Assembly (NCBI RefSeq): GCF_900107965.1
Contig: NZ_FNVU01000018.1
Coordinates: 124,001 to 188,000 of the forward strand
DNA: 64,000 bases
Direction: 5' to 3'
From: Actinacidiphila yanglinensis
Lineage (GTDB): Bacteria; Actinomycetota; Actinomycetes; Streptomycetales; Streptomycetaceae
The translations under genes and the position numbers were made by a program. This document shows, one piece after another, positions 42,942 through 52,305 of this stretch. Positions within the stretch are counted from its first letter, which is position 1. Each line of letters starts with the position of its first letter. The notes under the pieces were generated by a model. That model was not told the origin of the DNA, ran no database searches, and saw nothing but the letters and a program-made list of their open reading frames with translations.

Positions 42942-44981
42942 ATGACCGTGGCCGAGGAGGCCGACGGCAGCCGGCCGGCCCGCAGCTCCGGCGACCGGCC
43001 GTCCCCCATCACCCCCGAGGAGGTGGCGGCGGAACCCGGAGCGCCGTCCTGGCCCGCCGTGGCCGGCGCCGAGACCTGGTGGCTCGCACCCGACCCGGCC
43101 ACGGCCACCGTGCGGCTGCTGCGCCGCGCCGAACCGGGCGGGGCCGCGGATCCGGTCCTCGGGCCCAACTGGTCCGTCGGGAGCCGCGCGATCGGTTACG
43201 GCGGCCGCCCCTACCTCGTCGTGCCACGCGGCCGGACCCACCTCCTCGTCTTCTGTCACGCACCCGACCAGCGGCTGTACGGCACCCCCGTGCCGCCGCC
43301 GGGCGAGGCCGGCGGGGTCCCCGCCGCCAAGCCCACGCCCCTCACCCGCGCCGACCCGCCCGGGATCAGGACCACCTACGCCGACCCGGTGCTGGGCCCC
43401 GGCGGCCGCGAGGTCTGGTGCATCCGGGAGACCACCCGCGTGGACGGAGGCGGGGAGCGCACCGACCCCGCGCCGCGCACCGTACGCGACATCGTCGCCG
43501 TACCGCTGTCCGGCGCGGCGGCCGAGGACCCGGACGCCGTACGGGTCGTGGCGAGGTCCCACCACTTCCTGTCCGGGCTGCGGGTGAGCCCGGACGAGCG
43601 GCACCTGGCGTGGATCGGCTGGAACCACCCCGACATGCCGTGGGACACCAGCGACCTGATGGTGGCCCGGGTGGAGGACGGCCGGGCGGTGGAGTCGGTA
43701 CGGGTCCTCGGCGGGCCGGGCGTCTCCGTGCCGCAGGCCGAATGGGCCGGGCCGGGCGCCCTCTACGCCATGGCCGACCCCGACGGCTGGTGGAACCTGC
43801 ACCGGGTCGATCTGGCGGCCGGCGGCACGGTGCGCAGCACCTGCGTGCTGCGCACCGACACCGAGTGCGCGCACCCGGTCTGGCGGGTGGGGGCGACCTC
43901 GTTCGCGGTCACCGACGCCGGCGTGGTCTTCGCGCAGGGCGGCGCGGAGCAGTCCCTGGTGGTGTGGGATCCGGCGAACGGTTCCGTGACGCCGATCGCC
44001 GAGGGGTGGACCGAGTTCGGGATCGGGCTGCGCGGCGACGCCCGTTCGGTGGCCGTCGTGGCGGCGAGCCCGACCGAGCCCGCGACCCCGCTGCGCATCA
44101 CCCTCTCCTCCCCGAACCTCCCGGCACCGCCGGCGCTCCTGCGCTGCGTCCCCCCGGCCGAGGAGCCGCACCGGCGGTGGCTGTCCGTGCCCCGGCGCCG
44201 CAGCGTGACCGTCGCGGGCGGCTGGGAGGTGCCCTATGCCTACTACCCGCCGTCCGGCCCGGACCGCGGTCCGGCCGGCGCCCCTCCGCCGCTGCTGATC
44301 GACGTGCACGGCGGCCCGACCAACCGCACCAGCGCCACCCGCAGCCTGTCGTTGTCGCTCTTCACCAGCCGCGGGTACGCGGTGGCGTCGGTCGACCACG
44401 GCGGATCGACCGGCTACGGGCGGGCGTACCGCGACCGGTTGCGGCACGCGTGGGGCGTGGTGGACGTCGAGGACAGCGTCGCCGTGGCCCGGTCCCTGGC
44501 AGCCGAGGGACTCGCCGACCCCGAACGCACCGCCATCCGCGGCGGGTCGGCGGGCGGCTGGACCGCGCTGGCCGCCCTCGCGCACAGCGACACCTTCTGC
44601 TGCGGCACCGTCTACTACCCGATCACCGACCCGCTGACCTGGTCGTACGCTGAGACCCACGACTTCGAGAGCCGCTACATCGCCTCGCTGGTGGGCCCGT
44701 TGCCGCAGGACGAGGAGCGGCACCGCCGCGTGTCGCCGCTGGCCAACGCGGCGGGCATCACGGCACCGTACGTGATGTTCCAGGGCCTGGACGATCCGAT
44801 CTGCCGTCCGGACCAGGCCCGCCGGATGGTCGCGGCGGTCGACGCGGCCCACGGGCCGGGCCGCTGCGTGCGGTACCTGGAGTTCCCGGGCGAGGGCCAC
44901 GGATTCCGCCGCCCGGCCACCAAGCTCGCCTGCCTGCGGGCCGAGCTCGACCTCTACGCCCGGGTGATGAGCCCGGACTGA
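42942..44981 (+). CDS. prolyl-oligopeptidase-family (S9) peptidase
   Basis: A 679-residue S9 peptidase. Residues 60-420 form a beta-propeller that screens substrates; the hydrolase part has PLLIDVHGGPTNR, nucleophile RGGSAGGW (Ser536), QGLDDP (Asp617/618) and GEGHGF (His653). No signal peptide, so it acts on short peptides in the cytoplasm, in the manner of acylaminoacyl peptidases or DPP enzymes. ATG 42942 follows GAGGAGGAGTGCCC. It precedes the dipeptide transporter operon on the same strand, which fits peptide catabolism. Confidence 0.92.
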   Translation: MTVAEEADGSRPARSSGDRPSPITPEEVAAEPGAPSWPAVAGAETWWLAPDPATATVRLLRRAEPGGAADPVLGPNWSVGSRAIGYGGRPYLVVPRGRTHLLVFCHAPDQRLYGTPVPPPGEAGGVPAAKPTPLTRADPPGIRTTYADPVLGPGGREVWCIRETTRVDGGGERTDPAPRTVRDIVAVPLSGAAAEDPDAVRVVARSHHFLSGLRVSPDERHLAWIGWNHPDMPWDTSDLMVARVEDGRAVESVRVLGGPGVSVPQAEWAGPGALYAMADPDGWWNLHRVDLAAGGTVRSTCVLRTDTECAHPVWRVGATSFAVTDAGVVFAQGGAEQSLVVWDPANGSVTPIAEGWTEFGIGLRGDARSVAVVAASPTEPATPLRITLSSPNLPAPPALLRCVPPAEEPHRRWLSVPRRRSVTVAGGWEVPYAYYPPSGPDRGPAGAPPPLLIDVHGGPTNRTSATRSLSLSLFTSRGYAVASVDHGGSTGYGRAYRDRLRHAWGVVDVEDSVAVARSLAAEGLADPERTAIRGGSAGGWTALAALAHSDTFCCGTVYYPITDPLTWSYAETHDFESRYIASLVGPLPQDEERHRRVSPLANAAGITAPYVMFQGLDDPICRPDQARRMVAAVDAAHGPGRCVRYLEFPGEGHGFRRPATKLACLRAELDLYARVMSPD

Positions 44982-45397
44982 AGGCATCGAAGTCTTCGAT
45001 GCTCAGGGACGCAAGCGCGCACGGGGCCTTGCCGTCCCGCGGATGAACGCCAGTCTTCTAACACCTCAGCTTCAGGTGATCGCGAGGCGCCGTGACGCCG
45101 CTGGATGCCGCACCGGCCTCCGCGGCGCGGTTCCTGGTCACGCCCGCCCACAAGGCCGGCAACGCCTCCCCGAGCAGCAACCCCCCGACGCCGGCGTCGA
45201 CATCGCCGTCCACGTGGCCGGAACCGGCACGGACGCCGGCCCGCGGCACCCGATCCCCTGACGATCCTTTCCGATCCTTCCCGATTCCTCCCGATCCCCC
45301 GCCCCTCCGATCCCCTGATCCCTCACCCCGGCTCCGAGCCCGCACCCGGTCCGGCACCGTCCCCCGCTCTCCCACCTTCGGACCTTCGGAGAACCCC
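44982..45397. other. intergenic region with inverted repeats
   Basis: This gap holds GCATCGAA-gtc-TTCGATGC at 44,984-45,002 directly after the stop, and CACCT-cagcttc-AGGTG near 45,062-45,078. A run of CCGATCC-like units fills 45,262-45,320. No gene is seen. The repeats could be operators for the transporter operon; the first is too AT-rich to be a typical Streptomyces terminator. Confidence 0.45.
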
Positions 45398-47239
45398 ATG
45401 GTTTTGCGCCAACGCCCCAGACTGCTCGCGGCGCCGGCCGCGGCGGCCGCCTGCGCCCTCCTCCTGCTCGGCCCGGCCGGGCTCGCGACCTCCGCGGCGG
45501 CAGCCACCCCGAGCAGTACCTCCGGCAAGACGCTGCGCGTCGCGATGGACAGCTCGGGGGTGGACACCCTCAACCCGTTCACGGCCTACTTCAACGGCTC
45601 CTACGACATCTTCGGCGCCATCTACCCGACGCTCACGGTGATCGGTCAGGACGGCCGGCCCAACCCCTACCTGGCCACGTCCTGGTCCATGTCGTCCGAC
45701 CACCTCACCTGGACCTTCAAGATCCGCAAGGGGCTGAAGTGGAGTGACGGCCAGCCGCTCACCGCGGCGGACGCCGCCTGGACCCTCAACCTGATCATGA
45801 CCAACGAGGTCGCGGGCACCGCCAACGGGACGCTGGTGTCGAACTTCTCGTCGGTCACCGCGCCCGATCCCACCACGCTGGTGATCCGGACGAAGCAGCC
45901 GCAGTCGAACCTCACCTACATCAGCACCCCGGTCTACAGCATCCCGATCGTGCCCGAGCACATCTGGAAGTCGCACGTGGCCGACCTCAAGAACTACAAG
46001 AACGACTCCTTCCCGGTGGTCGGTTACGGCCCCTGGCAGCTCACCGGCTACAAGACCGACCAGTACGCGACACTCGACGCCAACAAGTCCTTCGTCCTCG
46101 GCGCGCCCAAGTACGACCACCTCATCGAGCAGCTCTACAAGAACAGCGACAGCGCGGTCGCGGCCCTGCGGTCCGGCCAGCTCGACTACATCGAAGGCGT
46201 CAACGCCACCGAGTACTCGTCGCTGAAGCACGCCTCGGGCGTCACCACCACCCAGTCGGCGGGCAACGGCTGGACCGGGCTGGAGCTCAACCCCGGCGCG
46301 AAGACCCGCAGCGGCAAGTCGATCGGCACCGGCAACCCGGCCCTCACCGACCCGACGCTGCGCCGGGCGATCGCCCTGAGCATCGACAAGCAGACGCTGG
46401 TCACGAAGGTCATCGACGGCTACGGATCGGTCGGCCAGGGATACCTGCCGCCGGCCTGGCCGGAATGGGTGTGGAAGCCGTCGGCCGGCGAGGAGCAGAC
46501 CTACGACCCCGCCAAGGCCAACCAGCTGCTGGACCAGGCCGGTTACAAGCGCGGCGCGAACGGCATCCGGATCAACCCCAAGAACGGCAAGCCGCTGGCC
46601 CTGAGGCTCGGCATCCACTCCGACGACTCCTACGACGCCGCGATCTCGCCCTACGTGGCGGGCTGGCTGAAGGCCATCGGCGTCAAGGTGGAGATCGACC
46701 CGATGAGCATGACCGCCCTCAACAGCGACCTGGGCAAGGGCGACTGGGACATGCTGATGGACGCGTGGACGAACGGGCCGGACCCGACGTACATGCTCGG
46801 CATCCAGAGCTGCACGACCCTCCCCGACGACCAGGGCAACGGCGGCAACACCGACGCCTTCTTCTGCAACCCGGCGTACGAGAAGCTGCTCTCCCAGCAG
46901 CAGACGCAGTTCGTCCCGGCGCAGCGGGCCAAGACCGTCGACCAGATGGAGAAGATCCTCTACGACGCCGACGTCGACCTGATGTTCTACAACAAGACCA
47001 TGCTGACCGCGACCTCCTCCAAGGTCACCGGCATGAACACGGGCACGCCGGACGCGAAGGACGTGTACCCCGCGCAGAGTTCCTTCTGGAGCTACCTGAA
47101 GGCGACCCCGAAGGCCGGCGACAGCGGCTCGTCCTCCAGCAACGTGGGCCTGTGGGTGGGCATCGCCGCCGCGGTCGTCGTGGTCGGAGCGGGCGTGACC
47201 GTGGTCCGGCGCAGGTCGGGGGCGGACGACCGTGAGTAG
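45398..47239 (+). CDS. peptide ABC transporter substrate-binding protein
   Basis: A 613-residue SBP_bac_5 (DppA/OppA) protein. An N-terminal signal segment (LLAAPAAAAACALLLLG) lacks an obvious lipobox; instead a C-terminal transmembrane helix (VGLWVGIAAAVVVVGAGVTV) and a basic end anchor the protein, a form often found in Streptomyces. LRVAMDSSGVDTLNPFTAYF and IRKGLKWSDGQPLTAADAAW are family signatures. ATG 45398 follows TCGGAGAACCCC. Its stop overlaps the first permease gene by 8 bases. Ligands of this family include oligopeptides, nickel and opines; the enzymes beside it favour peptides. Confidence 0.94.
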   Translation: MVLRQRPRLLAAPAAAAACALLLLGPAGLATSAAAATPSSTSGKTLRVAMDSSGVDTLNPFTAYFNGSYDIFGAIYPTLTVIGQDGRPNPYLATSWSMSSDHLTWTFKIRKGLKWSDGQPLTAADAAWTLNLIMTNEVAGTANGTLVSNFSSVTAPDPTTLVIRTKQPQSNLTYISTPVYSIPIVPEHIWKSHVADLKNYKNDSFPVVGYGPWQLTGYKTDQYATLDANKSFVLGAPKYDHLIEQLYKNSDSAVAALRSGQLDYIEGVNATEYSSLKHASGVTTTQSAGNGWTGLELNPGAKTRSGKSIGTGNPALTDPTLRRAIALSIDKQTLVTKVIDGYGSVGQGYLPPAWPEWVWKPSAGEEQTYDPAKANQLLDQAGYKRGANGIRINPKNGKPLALRLGIHSDDSYDAAISPYVAGWLKAIGVKVEIDPMSMTALNSDLGKGDWDMLMDAWTNGPDPTYMLGIQSCTTLPDDQGNGGNTDAFFCNPAYEKLLSQQQTQFVPAQRAKTVDQMEKILYDADVDLMFYNKTMLTATSSKVTGMNTGTPDAKDVYPAQSSFWSYLKATPKAGDSGSSSSNVGLWVGIAAAVVVVGAGVTVVRRRSGADDRE

Positions 47240-48293
47240 CCCCGCCACCGTCGCCGGACCGGCGCTCGAACCGCCCGCCGCCGCCACCCGGCGGCCCCGT
47301 ACCGCGCGGATGCCCTGGGCCCGCTACGTGGCCGGCAAGCTCGCGGCCGCCGTCGTCAGCTTCGCCGTCACCCTGGTCATCGGCTTCGTGCTGTTCAACA
47401 TGATGCCCTCCGACCCGGTCCGCACCATGACCCGCGGCCGGCCGGTCAGCCAGGCCGAACTCGTCCGGCTGCGCGTCCAGCTCGGCCTGGACAAGCCGGT
47501 ATGGCAGCGGTTCCTGGACTTCGTCAACGACACCCTGCACGGCCGCCTCGGCTACTCCTGGGAGTACCAGCGGTCGGTGGCGTCGCTGACGATGAGCCGG
47601 ATCGGTCCGACCCTGCTGCTGATGGGCACGTCGTTCGTCATCTCGGTGCTCCTCGGCCTGTGGCTGGGCCAGCGCAGCGGCTGGCGGGCGGGCAGCCTGT
47701 TCGACCGGATCACGTCGTCGACCGCGCTCACACTGTGGTCGGTGCCGACCTTCTGGCTCGGCATGATCCTGCTGATGGTGTGCAGCGTCGGGATCGGGCC
47801 CATCCACGGGTTCCTGCCGGCCGGCGGCATGAGCGACCCGTCGCTGCCGCAGAGCGGCTTGAGGCACTACGTGGACGTCGCCCGGCACCTCGTCCTGCCG
47901 GCGCTGACCATGATCCTGGTCGTCTACGCCCAGTACGTGACGATCATGCGGTCCTCGATCATCGAGGAGATCGGCAGCCCCTATCTCCTGACCGCCCGGG
48001 CGAAGGGGCTGACCGACGACAACGTGCGGCGGCGGCACGCGGTGCCGAACGCCCTGCTGCCCTCGGTGACCATGATCTTCATGCACCTCGGCACTCTGAT
48101 CAGCGGGGCCGTCACCGTCGAGGCGGTCTTCTCCTGGCCCGGTCTCGGCGACCTCACCTACGAGGCACTGAAAATCCCCGACCTGCCGCTGTTGCAGGGC
48201 ACCTTCATCGTCTTCAGCGCGAGTGTGATCCTCATGAATCTCCTGGCGGACCTCGCCTACCGGTTCCTCGACCCGCGGGTGCGCGCCCAGTGA
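47232..48293 (+). CDS. peptide ABC transporter permease (DppB type)
   Basis: A 353-residue permease with about six transmembrane helices. The long first periplasmic loop, LVIGFVLFNMMPSDPVRTM near the start and the cytoplasmic EAA loop TARAKGLTDDNVRRRHAVPN are typical of DppB/OppB. GTG 47232 overlaps the binding-protein gene, and its own stop overlaps the GTG of the second permease, so the operon is translationally coupled. Confidence 0.95.
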   Translation: MSSPATVAGPALEPPAAATRRPRTARMPWARYVAGKLAAAVVSFAVTLVIGFVLFNMMPSDPVRTMTRGRPVSQAELVRLRVQLGLDKPVWQRFLDFVNDTLHGRLGYSWEYQRSVASLTMSRIGPTLLLMGTSFVISVLLGLWLGQRSGWRAGSLFDRITSSTALTLWSVPTFWLGMILLMVCSVGIGPIHGFLPAGGMSDPSLPQSGLRHYVDVARHLVLPALTMILVVYAQYVTIMRSSIIEEIGSPYLLTARAKGLTDDNVRRRHAVPNALLPSVTMIFMHLGTLISGAVTVEAVFSWPGLGDLTYEALKIPDLPLLQGTFIVFSASVILMNLLADLAYRFLDPRVRAQ

Positions 48294-49204
48294 GCGCCGC
48301 GCAGGTCCTCAGCTCCCAGGAGGTCGCGGCCGCCGTCCCGGCGAGGTTCGCCGGGGTGCGCCGCTTCGCCCGAGCCTTCCGGCACCGCCCCTCCGGTGTC
48401 GCCGGCCTCGCCGTGCTCCTGCTGTTCTCCCTGCTCGCCCTGGTCGCGCCGCTGTTCATCGGCCAGGACCAGCTCGACGTCACCAAGGTCGACGGCCCGC
48501 TGCTGTCCGCGCCCAGCGGGCACTACCCGCTGGGCACCGACCAGGCGGGCCGCAACGTGCTGCTCCTGCTGATCTGGGGCTCGCGCGAGTCGCTGCGGAT
48601 CGGCATCATCGCGACCGCGCTGACCGTCGTCATCGGCGCCGGGATCGGCATCGTCGCCGGCCACTACGGCGGCTGGGTCGGCCGCGCGCTGATGCACGTG
48701 ACCGACTGGTTCATCGCCCTGCCGAGCCTGCCGCTGGCCATCTCGCTGGCGGCGGTGCTGGGCCAGGGCGAGACGTCGATCACCATCGCGATCGCCGCGA
48801 CGTCCTGGACCGCGACCGCCCGGCTGGTGCGGGCGCAGACGCTGGCCGTCGAGGCGCGCCCGTTCGTCGAGCGGGCCCGGGCGCTGGGCGCGGGCGACTG
48901 GCAGATCATGGTGCGCCAGGTGCTCCCGAACGTGACGCCGCTGATCCTGGTGTCCAGCACCCTGACCGTCGCCGGCGCGCTGCTGTCCGAGGCGACGCTC
49001 ACCTTCCTGGGACTGGGCAACCCCGCCAGCATCACCTGGGGCGAGATGCTCAACAACGCCTTCTTCAACGGGGCGTTCACCGCCGACGCCTGGTGGTACC
49101 TGCTGCCTCCCGGCCTGGCGATCCTCGTGGTGGTGCTGGGCTTCACGCTCACCGGCCGCGCGGTGGAACACGTGCTCGACCCGCGGACGGAGGACAGGAG
49201 TTGA
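48290..49204 (+). CDS. peptide ABC transporter permease (DppC type)
   Basis: A 304-residue second permease: HYPLGTDQAGRNVLLLLIWG after the first helix is the DppC/OppC hallmark, and ERARALGAGDWQIMVRQVLP is the EAA loop. Start GTG 48290 overlaps the previous stop (GTGA). It heterodimerises with the DppB-type protein in the membrane. Confidence 0.95.
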   Translation: MSAAQVLSSQEVAAAVPARFAGVRRFARAFRHRPSGVAGLAVLLLFSLLALVAPLFIGQDQLDVTKVDGPLLSAPSGHYPLGTDQAGRNVLLLLIWGSRESLRIGIIATALTVVIGAGIGIVAGHYGGWVGRALMHVTDWFIALPSLPLAISLAAVLGQGETSITIAIAATSWTATARLVRAQTLAVEARPFVERARALGAGDWQIMVRQVLPNVTPLILVSSTLTVAGALLSEATLTFLGLGNPASITWGEMLNNAFFNGAFTADAWWYLLPPGLAILVVVLGFTLTGRAVEHVLDPRTEDRS

Positions 49205-50226
49205 CCACCGAGGCTCCCGGCGCGGCCGGGAAGACGACGACCGAGGACACCCCGCTGCTGGAGGTCCGCGACCTCCATGTCACCTACCGCCAGGGGGGCA
49301 ACGACGTCCCCGCCGTGCGGGGGGTCGACTTCACCCTCGCCCCCGGCGACACCCTGGGCATCGCGGGCGAGTCCGGATGCGGCAAGTCCACGATGGCGCT
49401 CAGCCTGCTCCGGTTGCAGGACCGCGGGGCCAGGGTCGAGGGCGAGGTGCTCTTCCGGGGCGAGAACCTGCTGACCACCGCCTGGTCGCGGCTGCGGGCG
49501 GTGCGCTGGGCCGGCGCGTCGGTGGTGTTCCAGGGCGCGATGAGCGCGCTGAACCCCGTACGCACCGTGCTGGACCAGATCGTGGAGCCGATCGTGCTGC
49601 ACGACAAGGTCCGGGTGTCCGAGGCCGAACGCCGCGCCACCGAACTGCTGGACAGCGTCGGCATCCCCGCGCGGCGGGTCCGCGGCTACCCGCACGAGTT
49701 CTCCGGCGGGCAGCGGCAGCGGGTGATGATCGCCATGGCCCTGGCCTGCCGCCCGGACCTGATCATCGCCGACGAACCCACCACGGCGCTGGACGTCATG
49801 GTCCAGGCCCAGATCCTGGAACTGCTCGCGGAGTCCGTCCGCGAGTCCCGGATCGCGGTCATGATGATCACCCACGACCTCTCGCTGCTGGCCCACACCT
49901 GCGACCGGCTGGCGGTGATGTACGCCGGGCGGATCGTCGAGCTCGGCCCGTCCCGCCAGGTGCTCCAGGCGCCCGAACACCCCTACACCCGTGCGCTGTC
50001 GCGGGCGTTCCCCACCATCGGCGACCCGGCCTCGCGCCGCGCGCCGGCCGGCCTGGCCGGCGACCCGCCCCGGCCGTCGCGGACCAGCGTGGGCTGCGAC
50101 TTCGCGGACCGCTGCCCCGACGTGCTGCCGGTCTGCCGCACCGGGGAGATGCAGCTGTGGCCCGCCGGGCCCGGCCGATCCGCGGCGTGCGTGCGCGCGC
50201 TGCCCGACCAGGGAGGTACGCCGTGA
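49201..50226 (+). CDS. peptide ABC transporter ATPase (DppD type)
   Basis: A 341-residue ATPase with Walker A GESGCGKST, signature FSGGQRQRVMIA, Walker B LIIADEPTTALD and the C-terminal oligopeptide-transporter extension including a Cys cluster (CDFADRCPDVLPVC) that in relatives binds an Fe-S cluster. The start is TTG 49201, overlapping the permease stop (TTGA), with AGGACAGGAG upstream. It pairs with the next ATPase. Confidence 0.93.
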   Translation: MTTEAPGAAGKTTTEDTPLLEVRDLHVTYRQGGNDVPAVRGVDFTLAPGDTLGIAGESGCGKSTMALSLLRLQDRGARVEGEVLFRGENLLTTAWSRLRAVRWAGASVVFQGAMSALNPVRTVLDQIVEPIVLHDKVRVSEAERRATELLDSVGIPARRVRGYPHEFSGGQRQRVMIAMALACRPDLIIADEPTTALDVMVQAQILELLAESVRESRIAVMMITHDLSLLAHTCDRLAVMYAGRIVELGPSRQVLQAPEHPYTRALSRAFPTIGDPASRRAPAGLAGDPPRPSRTSVGCDFADRCPDVLPVCRTGEMQLWPAGPGRSAACVRALPDQGGTP

Positions 50227-51230
50227 CCGGCCGACCGGACGAGTCATCCACCGCGCTGGAGGTCCGCGACCTGTCGGTGGTCTACCCCGCCGCGCGCGGC
50301 CGCGGCCCGGCCCGCGCGGTCGACGGCGTCAACCTCCGCATCGGCAAGGGCGAGATCGTCGCGCTGATCGGCGAGTCGGGGTGCGGCAAGTCCACCTTGG
50401 CCCGCACCCTGGTCGGCCTGGTCCGGCCGACCGGCGGCGAGGTGCTGCACGAGGGCACCGCACTGGACTACTCCGCGCGGGGACTCAAACGCTACCGGCG
50501 CCACACCCAGCTGGTGCTGCAGGACCCCGGCGGGGCCCTGAACCCGAAGCAGAACGTCTACGACGCGGTCGCCCTGGGCCCGCGCCTGCACGGACTGACC
50601 GAGGACCTGCCGCTCACCGTGCACGACGCGCTCGCCAGGGCCGGACTGCGGCCACCGGAGCAGTACTTCGACCGGTACCCGCACGAGCTGTCCGGCGGTC
50701 AGCAGCAACGTGTCGTCATCGCGGGCGTGCTGGCCCTCAATCCGTCGGTCATCGTCGCCGACGAGCCGGTGGCGTCGCTGGACGCCTCGGTGCGCGGGGA
50801 GATCCTGAAGCTGATCCTGCGGCTGCGGGACGACCTCGGGCTGTCGGCGCTCGTGGTGAGCCACGACCTCGGCCTGGCCTGGAACATCGCCGACCGGGTG
50901 GCGGTGATGTACCTGGGCCGGGTGGTCGAGCAGGGCACCGTCGAGGAGGTGCTGCTGCGGCCGCAGCACCCCTACACCCGGGCGCTGCTCTCCGTGGTGC
51001 CGACCGGCGCCGACGACTGGCGCCCCACCCTGCTGGCCGGTGAGCCCCCGGACCCGACGGCGATCCCGGCCGGCTGCCGCTTCCATCCGCGCTGCGGCCG
51101 CTGGGCCGACGCGGATCCGGACACACGCGCCGCGGGCGCCTGCGACCGGCGCACCCTTCCCGTACTGGCACCGGACACCTCCGGTGCGGCGTGCCACCTT
51201 CTCACCTCGTCACACCTGGAGAACGCATGA
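50223..51230 (+). CDS. peptide ABC transporter ATPase (DppF type)
   Basis: A 335-residue ATPase: GESGCGKSTLARTL is Walker A, LSGGQQQRVVIAG the signature and VIVADEPVASLDASV Walker B with D-loop. The extension CRFHPRCGRWADADP repeats the Cys-rich motif of DppF/OppF. GTG 50223 overlaps the DppD-type stop and its own TGA overlaps the ATG of the S66 gene. Confidence 0.94.
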   Translation: MTGRPDESSTALEVRDLSVVYPAARGRGPARAVDGVNLRIGKGEIVALIGESGCGKSTLARTLVGLVRPTGGEVLHEGTALDYSARGLKRYRRHTQLVLQDPGGALNPKQNVYDAVALGPRLHGLTEDLPLTVHDALARAGLRPPEQYFDRYPHELSGGQQQRVVIAGVLALNPSVIVADEPVASLDASVRGEILKLILRLRDDLGLSALVVSHDLGLAWNIADRVAVMYLGRVVEQGTVEEVLLRPQHPYTRALLSVVPTGADDWRPTLLAGEPPDPTAIPAGCRFHPRCGRWADADPDTRAAGACDRRTLPVLAPDTSGAACHLLTSSHLENA

Positions 51231-52171
51231 GTCTGCTGCGCCCGCCCGCCCTGCGGGCCGGTGACACCGTCGCCGTGATCTGCGCCAGCTCACCCGTCGA
51301 CGACCAGGAGCACCTGGAGTCGGGCCTGGCCGCGATGCGGTCGGTGGGGCTGGTCCCCGAGGTGTTCGGCTCGGCCCGCGACGCCGGGAGCATCTACGAC
51401 TACCTCGCCGGCGACGACCGGCTGCGCGCCGCCGACCTGACCCGCGCCCTGTCCGACCCCGCCTACGCCGGCGTGTTCATGGCCTGCGGCGGCTACGGGT
51501 CCCAGCGCACGCTGGAGTTGGTGGACTGGAGCCGGATCGACCCCGCGCGCCCGAAGGTCCTCGTCGGCTACTCCGACGTGACCGCGCTGCTGGAGGCGCT
51601 GGCCGTCAAGCTGGGCTGGGTCTCGCTGTTCGGCCCGATGGTGGCGTGCGGCGGTTTCTGGGAGGGCCCGCAGGAGTACGACTTCACGCAGCTGATGAAG
51701 CTGCTGTACACGCCGTCCGAGGTCAAGGAGCTGAGCTTCCCGGGGGCCCGGACGCTGGTCCCCGGCATCGCGGAGGGCATGACCCTCGGGGGCACGGCGA
51801 CCCTGATCGCGGCCGGCCTCGGTACGGACACCTCCCACCCGGCCAAGGACGCCATCCTGTTCCTGGAGGACGTCGACGAACTGCCGTTCCGGCTGGACCG
51901 GATCGTCACCCAGATCCGGCGCGCGACGTCCTACCTCGACGGGGTGGCCGGCATCATCCTCGGCACCTTCACCGAGTGCGGCGACCCCGCGCACGTCGAC
52001 CGGATGCTCGCCGAGCGCTTCGGCGACCTCGGTGTCCCGGTGCTGGCCGGGGTGAACATCGGCCACAACACGCGGATGCAGACGTACCCGGTCGGCGTGC
52101 GGGCCCGCCTGGACGCCGACGGGGCCCGGCTGACGTTCCTGGACCAGGTGCTCACGGACCCGGAGGAGTGA
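51227..52171 (+). CDS. S66 LD-carboxypeptidase family protein
   Basis: A 314-residue cytoplasmic S66 serine peptidase. VLVGYSDVTALL contains the nucleophile Ser116, LFLEDVDELPF the Glu214 and NIGHN the His280 of the Ser-Glu-His triad. Family members are LD-carboxypeptidases that trim peptidoglycan tetrapeptides during recycling, or MccF-type enzymes that cleave microcin C analogues. The ATG overlaps the last transporter gene (ATGA), so it is the sixth gene of the operon. Import coupled to LD-cleavage suggests use or detoxification of imported peptides with an unusual (D or iso) link. Confidence 0.93.
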   Translation: MSLLRPPALRAGDTVAVICASSPVDDQEHLESGLAAMRSVGLVPEVFGSARDAGSIYDYLAGDDRLRAADLTRALSDPAYAGVFMACGGYGSQRTLELVDWSRIDPARPKVLVGYSDVTALLEALAVKLGWVSLFGPMVACGGFWEGPQEYDFTQLMKLLYTPSEVKELSFPGARTLVPGIAEGMTLGGTATLIAAGLGTDTSHPAKDAILFLEDVDELPFRLDRIVTQIRRATSYLDGVAGIILGTFTECGDPAHVDRMLAERFGDLGVPVLAGVNIGHNTRMQTYPVGVRARLDADGARLTFLDQVLTDPEE

Positions 52172-52207
52172 GGGCCGTGTAGTGCGGCTCCGCCCGGGGC
52201 CGACACG

Positions 52208-52247
52208 CGCAGCCGCCGCCCGGCACATGGTCCGGGCGGCGGCTGCG
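52208..52247. terminator. bidirectional hairpin terminator
   Basis: CGCAGCCGCCGCCCGG and its exact complement form a 16-bp stem around CACATGGT. It lies between the convergent S66 and decarboxylase genes. Confidence 0.85.
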
Positions 52248-52305
52248 TGGGTGTTGCGGCCGGGGAGTTGCGGCTACGGAGGGGCCGCGGCCGGCGAAGG
52301 GCGCC

